From Leisingera sp. NJS204 (GTDB lineage: Bacteria; Pseudomonadota; Alphaproteobacteria; Rhodobacterales; Rhodobacteraceae), in NCBI RefSeq assembly GCF_004123675.1, contig NZ_CP035417.1:735501-799500 (forward strand): a stretch of 64,000 bases of DNA. The letters are read 5' to 3'. The notes below the pieces were generated by a model. It worked only from the letters and a program-made list of their open reading frames with translations. It was not told where the DNA came from and did not search any database. Position 1 is the first letter of the stretch; every line of letters starts with the position of its first letter. The translations under genes and the position numbers were made by a program. Below are positions 49,993 through 58,649 of the stretch, piece after piece.

Positions 49993-50390
49993 ACGGCCTC
50001 CTGAGCGGCGGCGGCGATCATCGCCTGCCAGTGGGCGCGCTCGGTGCCCGTCAGTGCCAAAGACAGGGCCGGGGCGCTGAAGTCTTTGAAGTCAAAGCGC
50101 AAACCGGCCGGGCTTGGGGACACGGCGGCAGCGTGCAGATGCCGGGCCACGGTGTCAGCGCCAAAAGCCCAGACCAGGCCCGGGCCGCTTTGGGCCGCAA
50201 TCAGCGCGGCATGGCCGCCTGCCGCGGGCAGCACATCGCGGATGCTGTCGCCGGGGCAATGCCGCAGCCAGGCTTTGCGCGCAGTTTCCGTGGTCAGCAC
50301 AGCGCGTTCAGACCGTCCCGACAGATGCAGGATTACGGCAATTGCGGATATCCCGCCCGCAACCAGGGCCAGCAGCAGTTCAAGCGGCAT
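49989..50390 (-). CDS. Conserved hypothetical protein with an N-terminal membrane anchor
   Basis: 133 residues; one membrane segment at residues 3-22 (LELLLALVAGGISAIAVILH) and a soluble domain (TETARKAWLRHCPGDSIRDV, GLVWAFGADTVARHLHAAAV, GLRFDFKDFSAPALSLALTG). Likely faces the cytoplasm or periplasm as a membrane-tethered domain. Coupled by ATGA to the sterol-desaturase-like gene, suggesting shared function. Family unknown. Confidence 0.65.
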   Translation of the reverse strand: MPLELLLALVAGGISAIAVILHLSGRSERAVLTTETARKAWLRHCPGDSIRDVLPAAGGHAALIAAQSGPGLVWAFGADTVARHLHAAAVSPSPAGLRFDFKDFSAPALSLALTGTERAHWQAMIAAAAQEAV

Positions 50391-50512
50391 TTTGTCCTCC
50401 CGCAGGGCAGACTGGCGGGAGGGCAGGCACCTGTCAAAGGTGGCGTGGGGTCAAGCGGATCCTGTCCCGCCTGCAGGGAAGGGCGGGTAAACCGCGCGCC
50501 GGCGCTTCTGGA

Positions 50513-50854
50513 TTAAACCGTGGCAGCCGTGCGCTGCGGCTTTGCCAGAACCTGCATCTGCACCACTTGTTCAACAAAAGGCACCAGCCCTTCGGGTCCT
50601 GAAGACCGGTCCTTCAAATGGATGCAGACGTCCGGGCGCAGCGCCGCAATGATGCCGATGAGGTCGCCGCGGATCTGGTCGTCCAGGCCCGCGCCCATGA
50701 TCACGCATTCGATACGCGGTTCGGTTTCCAGCTGGCGCACCACCTCGGGCTGGTCATGCGCGCCCAGCCAGTGGATCGGCAGATGGTCCAGCTCCTCAGC
50801 CACATTGCCAATCACATGCGGCAGCTTGCCGATCAGTAACACAACAGGTTTCAT
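50513..50854 (-). CDS. Uncharacterised Rossmann-like small protein
   Basis: 113 residues from ATG 50854 (MKPVVLLIGKLPHVIGNVAE). Alternating strand/helix pattern: IGKLPHVIGNVAEELDHLPI, RIECVIMGAGLDDQIRGDLI, RPDVCIHLKDRSSGPEGLVP. Reminiscent of a receiver or NAD-like fold without the usual catalytic residues. No close family recognised. The reading frame extends upstream, but the ATG at 50854 gives the natural beta-strand start. Confidence 0.65.
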   Translation of the reverse strand: MKPVVLLIGKLPHVIGNVAEELDHLPIHWLGAHDQPEVVRQLETEPRIECVIMGAGLDDQIRGDLIGIIAALRPDVCIHLKDRSSGPEGLVPFVEQVVQMQVLAKPQRTAATV

Positions 50855-50940
50855 TTTACTCTCCACCCTACATACAGGCGCCGTTTCGGGACGTCCCTCA
50901 AGGAGGAAGTAGCGCAAAATCCTGCCGGGTCAGGGGGCGG

Positions 50941-51570
50941 CTACGGCTGGGTTATATGGATAACACGGCAATTGTCGCGTTTTTGTTCAATAACATTCTG
51001 AACAAAGAACGCTGTGTTATCCCGTGCTGTATTTGAGACGCCCTGCCGACAGAATTTCAGGGCACCAGCGGTTGCCTCGATTTCCGTATCTCGGTTCCAA
51101 ACATGGCCCGTGTCGCCGTTCTCTGTCATCGCAAAGGCGCCGTATTTCCCTTTGACTTGCCTTTGTTGGTATTTCCGGAAGGCGATGTTTCCGTGCTGGC
51201 TTAGGGTTGTGCCGTCGTCGGCCGCTGGCTTCTTTGGGGTGATCGTTGCATGGAGTTTGCACTGCGACGGCTGTTGTGATTTCAACCGGCAAGACTTTCT
51301 TGCATAGTAAACTGCAAGCTCAAGGCTTGTAGTTTCTGCAATGCTGCCTACTAGATCCTCCTCGAGGTTGACAAACATCGCAGCATAGAAATCAGCGTGT
51401 TTTTTGAAGGAGGAGAATTTCTTCTTGGCATCCCCTTTTAAGCGGAAAGAAGAGTGAACCGTCACCTTGGAACGATATCCCTCGAGCAGGACTTCTTCTG
51501 CTTGAAGGGAAGCCGTGTTTGTAAATAGCACAGTTGCAATCGCCGCGATGCCTGCAATGAATCTAGTCAA
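50941..51570 (-). CDS. Exported hypothetical protein, AT-rich
   Basis: 209 residues from a TTG at 51570, five bases after AGGAGA. Signal peptide (RFIAGIAAIATVLFTNTASL then QAEE). The mature part is basic (KLHATITPKK, FRKYQQRQVKGKYGAFAMTE) with four Cys that could pair. By eye near 48-50 percent GC, clearly below the flanks, so probably acquired. No recognised family. Followed on the same strand by an unrelated small gene. Confidence 0.68.
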   Translation of the reverse strand: MTRFIAGIAAIATVLFTNTASLQAEEVLLEGYRSKVTVHSSFRLKGDAKKKFSSFKKHADFYAAMFVNLEEDLVGSIAETTSLELAVYYARKSCRLKSQQPSQCKLHATITPKKPAADDGTTLSQHGNIAFRKYQQRQVKGKYGAFAMTENGDTGHVWNRDTEIEATAGALKFCRQGVSNTARDNTAFFVQNVIEQKRDNCRVIHITQP

Positions 51571-51630
51571 AGTAGTCTCCTGGAGCCGGTAGTCCGGCCC
51601 CAAGCTACTCATTTGACTGTCAATCGCAAG

Positions 51631-52194
51631 CTACTCTGACGCGATCATCGCCTTCACGATCTCCTTGGCGCTGTCCGAGTTCCACTCGGCATCACCCAGC
51701 AGCCGCGCCACTTCCTTGCCGTCGCGGTCCAGAAGCACCGTGATCGGGAGTCCGATCACCGCCATCTCGCGCGCCAGTGCCTGTTTCGGGTCCTGGTGGC
51801 GGGGCAGGTTGCTGATGCCGTTCTCGTCAAAGAACTTCTGGATGCCCGCGGGAGAGTTGCGCCCGGTGGCAATGGTCAGTACTTCGAAATCCTCGCCGCC
51901 GAATTCCTCCTGCAGCTCGGCCAGCTGCGGCATTTCCTTGCGGCAGGGGGCGCACCAGGTGGCCCAGAAGTTCAATAGCACCACCTTGCCCTGGTAATCC
52001 TCCAGGCTGGCTGTGCCGGCACCGTTGGCCAGTTCAAATGCGGCGGCGGATACATCCCGCGGCTCGGAATGCACGACTAGGCGGCGGAGGCTGTCTTCAC
52101 GCAAGCCCTCCAGTTGCGCCTGATCCGCGGCAACCGCGGCATTTGCACCCAAGGCGAGGGCCATATAAAGGGAAAGCTGACGAAACAGACGCAT
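51631..52194 (-). CDS. TlpA-like thioredoxin-fold protein
   Basis: 187 residues with signal peptide ([20 protein letters not shown]). Thioredoxin fold with [20 protein letters not shown] (WCAPC active site) and cis-Pro segment [15 protein letters not shown]. Periplasmic thiol-disulfide reductase, of the sort that keeps cytochrome c or CuA apo-proteins reduced. Divergent from argH with a 22-base gap. The linked DsbD-N-like protein at 21 kb could be a redox partner (inference). Confidence 0.92.
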   Translation of the reverse strand: MRLFRQLSLYMALALGANAAVAADQAQLEGLREDSLRRLVVHSEPRDVSAAAFELANGAGTASLEDYQGKVVLLNFWATWCAPCRKEMPQLAELQEEFGGEDFEVLTIATGRNSPAGIQKFFDENGISNLPRHQDPKQALAREMAVIGLPITVLLDRDGKEVARLLGDAEWNSDSAKEIVKAMIASE

Positions 52195-52216
52195 ATTATC
52201 TCCGGGGTTCCACACC

Positions 52217-53611
52217 ATGACAGATCAATCCTCGAACCAGATGTGGGGCGGCCGCTTTGCCGCAGGTCCCGACGCGATCATGGAGGCGATCAATGCCTCG
52301 ATCGGGTTCGACAAGCGGATGGCAGCACAGGACATCGCAGGCTCAAGGGCCCATGCGGCAATGTTGGCCGCAGCAGGCGTTATTACGGATAATGATGCTG
52401 AGGCCATTCGGGAAGGGCTGCTCACCGTTTTGTCAGAGATCGAGGGCGGAACTTTTCAGTTTTCAACCGCACTTGAAGACATCCACATGAACGTGGAGGC
52501 GCGGCTGAAGGAAATCATCGGTGAGCCTGCAGGCCGTCTGCACACGGGCCGCTCGCGCAATGACCAGGTGGCAACCGATTTCAAACTTTGGGTGCGGGAC
52601 CAGCTGGATGCGGCGGAATCGGGTCTGCTGGCGCTGATCCGGGCGCTTCTGTCGCAGGCTGAGGCGGGCGCTGACTGGGTGATGCCGGGCTTCACGCATC
52701 TGCAGACTGCGCAGCCCGTCACCTGGGGCCACCATATGATGGCCTATGTGGAAATGTTCGGCCGTGACCTGTCCCGCGTGCGTGACGCCCGCGCACGGAT
52801 GAACGAATCGCCTCTGGGTGCGGCGGCGCTGGCAGGCACGTCTTTCCCGATCGACCGCGACATGACAGCAGAGGCGCTGGGCTTTGACCGCCCGGCAGCC
52901 AACTCGCTGGATGCGGTCAGCGACCGCGATTTTGCGCTGGAATTCCTGTCTGTTGCCTCGATCAGCGCTGTGCATCTCAGCCGCTTTGCCGAGGAGCTGG
53001 TGATCTGGTCCTCGGCCCAGTTCCGGTTCGTGACCCTGTCGGATCGCTTCTCCACCGGCTCGTCGATCATGCCGCAAAAGAAGAACCCGGATGCTGCTGA
53101 GCTGATCCGCGCCAAGGTGGGCCGCATTTTCGGTGCCAATACCGCGCTGATGATGGTGATGAAGGGGCTGCCCTTGGCCTATTCCAAGGACATGCAGGAA
53201 GATAAGGAACAGGTCTTTGATGCTGCCGACAACTGGATGCTGGCGCTGGCGGCGATGGAAGGCATGGTAAAAGACATGACCGGCAACCGCGAAAGTCTGG
53301 CGGCGGCGGCCGGCTCCGGCTTCTCCACTGCCACCGATCTGGCCGACTGGATGGTGCGGGTGCTGAAGGTGCCGTTCCGCGACGCCCATCATGTGACCGG
53401 CACGCTGGTTGCGATGGCCGAAAGCCGCGGCTGCGACCTGCCGGACCTTTCGCTTGCAGACATGCAGGGTGTCCATGCAGAGATCACCCAAGATATCTTC
53501 ACTGTGCTTGGCGTTGAGAATTCGGTAAACTCGCGCATGTCTTATGGCGGCACCGCGCCGGCGCAAGTGCGTGCGCAGATCGCCCGCTGGACAGAGATGC
53601 TGGCAAGCTGA
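52217..53611 (+). CDS. argH: Argininosuccinate lyase
   Basis: Splits argininosuccinate to arginine and fumarate, last step of arginine synthesis. 464 residues with [57 protein letters not shown] and the fumarase-family signature [17 protein letters not shown]. First gene of an argH-lipoproteins-lysA series conserved in many alphaproteobacteria. Confidence 0.97.
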   Translation: MTDQSSNQMWGGRFAAGPDAIMEAINASIGFDKRMAAQDIAGSRAHAAMLAAAGVITDNDAEAIREGLLTVLSEIEGGTFQFSTALEDIHMNVEARLKEIIGEPAGRLHTGRSRNDQVATDFKLWVRDQLDAAESGLLALIRALLSQAEAGADWVMPGFTHLQTAQPVTWGHHMMAYVEMFGRDLSRVRDARARMNESPLGAAALAGTSFPIDRDMTAEALGFDRPAANSLDAVSDRDFALEFLSVASISAVHLSRFAEELVIWSSAQFRFVTLSDRFSTGSSIMPQKKNPDAAELIRAKVGRIFGANTALMMVMKGLPLAYSKDMQEDKEQVFDAADNWMLALAAMEGMVKDMTGNRESLAAAAGSGFSTATDLADWMVRVLKVPFRDAHHVTGTLVAMAESRGCDLPDLSLADMQGVHAEITQDIFTVLGVENSVNSRMSYGGTAPAQVRAQIARWTEMLAS

Positions 53612-53647
53612 GGCCGAGAGGCGCGGCCCGCGGCAAGGAGGCAGATA

Positions 53648-53824
53648 ATGCGCAACATAATCTTTGCATTGCTTGGTCTGGCGGTTCTGGCCGCCTGCGG
53701 TGTCGATGGCGAACCGGTCCAGCCGACACTGAACGCCGGTGTCGGCGTCGGGGACAGTGGTGTCCACGTGGGCGGCGCGGTCGGGCTGCACAAGGGGCCG
53801 GTCAGTGTTTTCCTGGGGTTCTAG
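53648..53824 (+). CDS. Small lipoprotein between argH and lysA (LptM-like position)
   Basis: 58 residues: MRNIIFALLGLAVLAACGVD, lipobox LAAC, then GEPVQPTLNAGVGVGDSGVH and a Gly/Val-rich tail. Start ATG 53648 with AAGGAGG upstream. In many proteobacteria a tiny lipoprotein of the LptM/YifL type lies next to lysA; the lipobox plus CGVDGEPVQP is a plausible match, but the similarity is short. A strong terminator hairpin follows. Confidence 0.72.
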   Translation: MRNIIFALLGLAVLAACGVDGEPVQPTLNAGVGVGDSGVHVGGAVGLHKGPVSVFLGF

Positions 53825-53867
53825 CAGCCCGCGCACTTGACGCGGTGCCCGTGACACACCACCTCTG

Positions 53868-53898
53868 AACCGTCCCTGCCGGCCGCTGGGACGGTTTT
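53868..53898 (+). terminator. Rho-independent terminator after the first small lipoprotein
   Basis: Perfect 9-bp stem AACCGTCCC (53868-53876) / GGGACGGTT (53888-53896), inner loop TGCCGGCCGCT, then TTCATTT. It separates the argH-lipoprotein unit from the second lipoprotein gene, whose ATG is 18 bases further on. Confidence 0.75.
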
Positions 53899-53915
53899 CA
53901 TTTGGGGATTTTGTG

Positions 53916-54068
53916 ATGAAAGCTGCAGTTGTATTTCTGTGCCTGATTGGGCTTGCAGCCTGCGATACAGGACCGCAGGCATCTAAACCGCTGCAAAAGC
54001 AAGAACCCGCAGCGACCGGGGTGTCGGTTTCCGGATATGGCCGGGTCGGGGTTTCTCATACGTTTTAA
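53916..54068 (+). CDS. Second very small lipoprotein
   Basis: 50 residues: MKAAVVFLCLIGLAACDTGP with lipobox LAAC, then QASKPLQKQEPAATGVSVSG and YGRVGVSHTF. GGGGATTTTG before the ATG is only a moderate ribosome site. The ending Gly-Val-x-Val pattern resembles the tail of the preceding lipoprotein, so the two may be diverged duplicates. Function unknown. Confidence 0.6.
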   Translation: MKAAVVFLCLIGLAACDTGPQASKPLQKQEPAATGVSVSGYGRVGVSHTF

Positions 54069-54077
54069 GCGCAAGCC

Positions 54078-54308
54078 TTATTGCCGTTTGGCCCTTTGGT
54101 CCGTCCGGTTGCTGTTTTCTGCTGTCCGTTCTGCAATAAATTGCTGAGCTTCAGCAGTAAGGAATGGCGCCGCCGCCATGGAGGCGGGACGGGAGGTTCC
54201 GCCCGCACGCTGAACTTTGTCTCTGCGTGCCCTTGCCAAAGGGCCCGGTTCCAATGTGCCGTGGGTGTCAGGCCCATCGGTGACCGCGATCAGAAGGCAT
54301 GATGGCAT
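54078..54308 (-). CDS. Doubtful small open frame in the lipoprotein-lysA gap
   Basis: 76 codons on the minus strand (reads ...ASMAAAPFLTAEAQQFIAER, TAENSNRTDQRAKRQ). Composition near the 3' end is protein-like and the internal ATG could give about 34 residues, but there is no ribosome site and no known family. The rest of 54069-54649 is non-coding: an inverted repeat at 54392 and a family A repeat at 54497. Confidence 0.2.
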   Translation of the reverse strand: MPSCLLIAVTDGPDTHGTLEPGPLARARRDKVQRAGGTSRPASMAAAPFLTAEAQQFIAERTAENSNRTDQRAKRQ

Positions 54309-54391
54309 CCGCCGTTTGAAATCACGTTAGGACGGGGTGCGCCGGCCGCGCAACGCCGCGAATGCTGCGTTTGCCGCAGCCGTTTCGCAGT

Positions 54392-54450
54392 GAGTATTTC
54401 GGGAAAGATGAAGGCTGGCTTTCGGTGTTTTCATCTTTCCGCAAATACTC
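54392..54450. repeat. Inverted pair of GAGTATTT...AAAGATGAA arms (family B)
   Basis: Left arm 54392-54412 and right arm 54430-54450 are reverse complements with 19 of 21 bases matching (GAGTATTT, two mismatches, GGAAAGATGAA). A 17-base loop separates them. The same arm occurs singly behind the palindrome at 13069. Confidence 0.65.
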
Positions 54451-54496
54451 AATTCCCGGCGCACGTGCGGAATGAACCGCCTGCAGGTTATGACGC

Positions 54497-54580
54497 AGCC
54501 CGCCGCGCGCCAGCGCGGCGCCAGGCCCAACGGGCGCGGGCGCATCTTTGATGCGTCTGCGGCGGGCGGGAGGGCCGCTT
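54497..54580 (-). repeat. Dispersed repeat family A, copy 5 (reverse orientation)
   Basis: On the minus strand: GCGGCCCTCCCGCCCGCCGC, GCATCAAAGATGC, CCCGTTGGGCCTGGCGCCGC. Same three blocks in the same order as the other copies. Ends about 70 bases upstream of lysA. Confidence 0.65.
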
Positions 54581-54649
54581 TGTGTCTGCCAGGGCGCGCG
54601 GAGCGGAATCATTTGATCCATCTGCCCCTTTTGCCCTAAACGCGGAGCC

Positions 54650-55915
54650 ATGGATCATTTTCTCTACCGCGACGGCGCGCTTTTCGCCGAAGACGTTCCC
54701 ATCTCCGAGATCGCCGCGGCGGTGGGCACTCCGTTCTATGTCTATTCCACCGCAACTCTGCTGCGCCACTTCCGCCTGTTTGACGAGGCGCTGGAGGGCA
54801 CTGAGCACTTGGTCTGCTATGCGATGAAGGCCGCCAGCAATCAGGCGATCCTTAAAACTTTGGCCGGGGCCGGGGCGGGCATGGATGTGGTCAGCCAGGG
54901 CGAATACCTGCGGGCCAAGGCCGCAGGGGTTCCGGGGGACAGGATTGTTTTTTCCGGCGTCGGCAAGACGGCAGAGGAAATCCGGGTGGCCCTGACCGGC
55001 GACATCCGCCAGTTCAACGTCGAATCTGAGCCGGAAATGGAAGTGATCAGTGCCGTGGCGCTGGAGCTGGGCCTTGTTGCCCCCATCACCATCCGGGTCA
55101 ACCCGGATGTGGACGCCAAGACCCATGCCAAAATCGCCACCGGCAAATCCGAGAATAAATTCGGCATCCCGATTGCCCGGGCGCGGGACGTCTATGCCCG
55201 CGCCGCTGCCTTGCCAGGGTTGGATGTGGTCGGGATTGACGTTCACATCGGTTCGCAGCTGACCGATCTGGAACCGTTCCGGCTTGCCTATCAAAAGGTG
55301 GCGGAGCTAACGCAGATCCTGCGCAGCGAAGGCCACAACATCCGCCGCCTTGATCTGGGCGGCGGTCTTGGCATTCCCTATGAGCGCTCCAATTCCGCGC
55401 CGCCCTTGCCGGTGGAATACGGCCGGATGGTCAAGGAGACGCTGGGCCATCTGGGCTGCGAAATCGAGATTGAGCCGGGGCGGCTGATTGCCGGCAACGC
55501 GGGCCAGCTGGTGTCCAAGGTGATCTATGTGAAATCGGGCGAAGGCCGTGATTTCCTGATCCTGGATGCTGCGATGAACGACCTGATCCGCCCGGCGATG
55601 TATGAGGCGCATCACGATATCGTGCCGGTGCAGGAGGCTGCGCCAGGTGCCGAGAGCCAGCCATATGACATTGTCGGGCCTGTTTGCGAAACCGGCGATA
55701 CCTTTGCCAAGCAGCGCGACCTGCCGCCCCTGGCGGCGGGCGATCTGGTTTCTTTCCGCAGTGCCGGTGCTTACGGCGCGGTGATGGCGAGCGAGTACAA
55801 TTCGCGCCCGCTGATCCCCGAAGTGCTTGTGCATGGGGATCAATTTGCGGTTATTCGCCGGCGGCCGGACTATGAAGAGATGATAAACCGCGATACCATT
55901 CCGGAGTGGCTCTGA
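54650..55915 (+). CDS. lysA: Diaminopimelate decarboxylase
   Basis: PLP enzyme that converts meso-diaminopimelate to lysine. 421 residues: PLP lysine in VCYAMKAASNQAILKTLAGA, GAGMDVVSQGEYLRAKAAGV, HIGSQLTDLEPF, RLDLGGGLGIPYE, EPGRLIAGNAGQLVSKV and the catalytic CETGDTFAKQRDLP loop. ATG 54650; the sequence before it is a repeat. Followed by the DUF4175 gene after 37 bases. Confidence 0.97.
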   Translation: MDHFLYRDGALFAEDVPISEIAAAVGTPFYVYSTATLLRHFRLFDEALEGTEHLVCYAMKAASNQAILKTLAGAGAGMDVVSQGEYLRAKAAGVPGDRIVFSGVGKTAEEIRVALTGDIRQFNVESEPEMEVISAVALELGLVAPITIRVNPDVDAKTHAKIATGKSENKFGIPIARARDVYARAAALPGLDVVGIDVHIGSQLTDLEPFRLAYQKVAELTQILRSEGHNIRRLDLGGGLGIPYERSNSAPPLPVEYGRMVKETLGHLGCEIEIEPGRLIAGNAGQLVSKVIYVKSGEGRDFLILDAAMNDLIRPAMYEAHHDIVPVQEAAPGAESQPYDIVGPVCETGDTFAKQRDLPPLAAGDLVSFRSAGAYGAVMASEYNSRPLIPEVLVHGDQFAVIRRRPDYEEMINRDTIPEWL

Positions 55916-55952
55916 CGCGATCCGGCGCGGGCCATCATAACGTGAGGCCCGT

Positions 55953-58571
55953 ATGTCCTTGTTCCGCCGAGATGACCGGCAGGCCGATCCGGTCCTGAAA
56001 CGCCTGCGCTGGCCTGTACTGCTGACGCAGGCCTCACTTGTGGCCGAACGTGCGATGCGGGCCTTCTGGCCGCTGGCCTCGGTGCTGATGACGGGGCTGG
56101 CGGCGCTGATGCTGGGCTTGCATTTGCTGCTTCCGGAAACAGCGGTTTGGGCTGGTTCAATTGTTATTGTTGTGAGTGCCGCAGCTGCCGCGGGCTGGGG
56201 CGCCTGGAGGTTCAGCTGGCCAGCCCGGGGCGAGGCTTTGGCGCGTCTGGACGAAACCCTGCCGGGGCGGCCGGTTGCAGCGATGCTGGACACCCAGGCT
56301 GCCGGGGCAGAGGATGCCGCCTCGATCGCCTTGTGGAACGCGCATCAGCGCCGGATGGCTGAGGCCGCGGCACAGGCACGGGCGCCTGCACCGGATCTGA
56401 ACGTTGCCGCAGCGGACCCTTACGCGTTGCGGTACATTGCGGGGCTGTTTCTGGCGGTGGCGCTGCTGTTCGGCTCGATCTGGCAAGCAGTGTCGATCAA
56501 GGAGCTGGGAGCGGAGAGCGCAACCGTCCTCAGCGGACCGGCCTGGGAAGGCTGGGCAGAGCCGCCCGCCTATACCCGCCTGCCGGTTCTGTATTTGAAC
56601 GATCAAGCCGGAGGCATCTTGAAACTGCCGGAAGGCAGCCGCGTCACCCTGCGGTTCTATGGCGAGGCGGGGGCGCTAAACCTGACGCAGAGCGTCACAG
56701 GCCAAAGCACAGAACAGCCGCCGGACTTGGACGGTGCGATCGAATTCGATGTCATCCGCAGCGGCTCAGTTTCAATTGATGGCTCCGGCGGACGCAGCTG
56801 GCAGGTGGAGGTGATCCCGGATCATCCGCCCAAAGTCGCGGTTGCGGGCCAGCCGGAGCTGGAAAACGACGGCTACACAACGCTGGCCTTTGCGGCTCGC
56901 GATGACTATGGCGTCGCCGCGGGTCAGGTCCGGATTGCACTGGATCTGGCAGCGGTGGAGCGGCGCCACGGCCTGGCCGCAGAACCCGACCCGCGCGAGG
57001 CGCTGGTGCTGGATCTGCCGCTGCCGTTGTCAGGCTCGCGCAAGGAATTCACCGAAAAACTGATCGAGGATTTCGCCCGGCACGCTTGGGCCAACCTGCC
57101 GGTGGTCTTTACCTTTTCGGCGGTGGATGAGGCCGGACAATCGGCCGCAGCGGCGGGCTTTGGCACCGAGCTTGTCACCCGCCGTTTCTTTGATCCGCTG
57201 GCGGCTGCGGTGATCGAGCAGCGCCGGGATCTGCTGTGGTCGCGCGCAAATGCGCCGCGGGTGGCGCAAATCCTGCGCACCCTGTCGCACCGCCCCGAAG
57301 ACCTGTTCCGCGACTATGGCGGTTACCTGCGGCTGCGCACCATCCTGCGGCGGCTTGAAAGCTATACCGTGCAGGGCAGCATTCCCGAGCCGCAACAGGC
57401 GGAAATAACCGCGGCGCTGTGGGATCTTGCGATCCAGCTGGAAGAGGGCGACGTGGGCGATGCGCTGGAACGGATGCAGCGGGCGCAGGAACGGCTGAGC
57501 CAGGCCATGCGCGACGGTGCCAGCGATCAGGAAATCGCCCAATTGATGCAGGAGCTGCGCGAGGCGACCCAGGACTATATGCGCCAGCTGAGCCGGCAGG
57601 CAGAGGCGAACGGCGAGGTGATGGAGCCGGGCGAGATGCCCGAGGACATGATGACCCTCAGCCAGGATGACCTGCAAGCGATGATGGACCGCATCCAGGA
57701 GCTGATGGAGCAGGGCCGCATGGCCGAAGCCGAGCAGGCGCTGCGCGAGTTTCAGGAAATGATGGAAAACATGCGGATGACCCGCGCGCAGCAGGGGCAG
57801 GGCCAGGGCGACGAGGGCCGCCAGGCGATGGAGGGGCTTGGCGAAACCCTGCGGGAGCAGCAGGGGCTTTCCGATCAGGCCTTCCGCGACCTGCAGGAAC
57901 AGTTCAACCCCGGCGCCCGCAGCGGCGAGAGCCAGGGCAACGAAGGCCGTGACGGCGGTCTGGGCCGCGGCCAGAGCCATCAGGGCGGGCAGGGCGGTGA
58001 CAGCGGCCAGGACGGGCAGGGCAGCGACGGCGCCGACAGCCGCAATCCCGAAGGTTCCGGCCCTGATGGCCGCGAGCAGCCGGGCGCGGCCGGCTCGCTT
58101 GCTGACCGCCAGCAGGCCCTGCGCCGGCAATTGCAGCGCCAGCAGGAGGGATTGCCCTATCTGGACGGTGAGGCCGGCGACGCCGCCCGCGAAGCCCTGG
58201 ACCGGGCGGGCCGGGCGATGGAGGGCGCTGAGGACGCGCTGCGCGGCGGTGATATGGCCGAAGCGATTGACCAGCAGTCCGAGGCGATGGAAGCACTGCG
58301 CGAAGGCATGCGCAACCTAGGCGAAGCACTGGCACAGCGCGAAGACGGCCAGCGCAATGGCCAGGGGCAGCCTTCGGCCACGGCTGAGGGCGAGCGGCTG
58401 GACCCGCTGGGCCGCAGCAATGGATCGGTGGACGATGGCGGCAAGGTGGGAGAGGGCAATGCCTATCGCCGTGCCTGGAACCTGCTGGAGGACATCCGCC
58501 GCCGGGCAGGAGAGCGTGAGCGCAGCGAGCGGGAGCGCAATTACCTGCAACGGCTGCTGGACAGGTTCTGA
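55953..58571 (+). CDS. DUF4175 (TIGR02302-type) membrane protein
   Basis: 872 residues. Three N-terminal membrane segments (PLASVLMTGLAALMLGLHLL, AVWAGSIVIVVSAAAAAGWG, YIAGLFLAVALLFGSIWQAV), then a large domain of beta character and a long helical part with many Met/Glu/Gln (residues ~480-620). Residues ~630-720 are a low-complexity Gly/Gln/Asp/Arg-rich stretch, then more helix. Known in alphaproteobacteria beside lysA; function unknown, probably envelope-related. The low-complexity block may be a flexible periplasmic spacer. Confidence 0.88.
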   Translation: MSLFRRDDRQADPVLKRLRWPVLLTQASLVAERAMRAFWPLASVLMTGLAALMLGLHLLLPETAVWAGSIVIVVSAAAAAGWGAWRFSWPARGEALARLDETLPGRPVAAMLDTQAAGAEDAASIALWNAHQRRMAEAAAQARAPAPDLNVAAADPYALRYIAGLFLAVALLFGSIWQAVSIKELGAESATVLSGPAWEGWAEPPAYTRLPVLYLNDQAGGILKLPEGSRVTLRFYGEAGALNLTQSVTGQSTEQPPDLDGAIEFDVIRSGSVSIDGSGGRSWQVEVIPDHPPKVAVAGQPELENDGYTTLAFAARDDYGVAAGQVRIALDLAAVERRHGLAAEPDPREALVLDLPLPLSGSRKEFTEKLIEDFARHAWANLPVVFTFSAVDEAGQSAAAAGFGTELVTRRFFDPLAAAVIEQRRDLLWSRANAPRVAQILRTLSHRPEDLFRDYGGYLRLRTILRRLESYTVQGSIPEPQQAEITAALWDLAIQLEEGDVGDALERMQRAQERLSQAMRDGASDQEIAQLMQELREATQDYMRQLSRQAEANGEVMEPGEMPEDMMTLSQDDLQAMMDRIQELMEQGRMAEAEQALREFQEMMENMRMTRAQQGQGQGDEGRQAMEGLGETLREQQGLSDQAFRDLQEQFNPGARSGESQGNEGRDGGLGRGQSHQGGQGGDSGQDGQGSDGADSRNPEGSGPDGREQPGAAGSLADRQQALRRQLQRQQEGLPYLDGEAGDAAREALDRAGRAMEGAEDALRGGDMAEAIDQQSEAMEALREGMRNLGEALAQREDGQRNGQGQPSATAEGERLDPLGRSNGSVDDGGKVGEGNAYRRAWNLLEDIRRRAGERERSERERNYLQRLLDRF

Positions 58572-58649
58572 AACCCGGCCGCCAGCGGCAACCGGATGTC
58601 TTAAACGCCAGGAAAAGAATGCTGACCGGATGGTGTTACTGGGGCGGCG

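Noticed and set aside
54078-54308. Small minus-strand gene in the lysA upstream region
   Set aside because: Kept only as a very low-confidence entry: no ribosome site, no known family.
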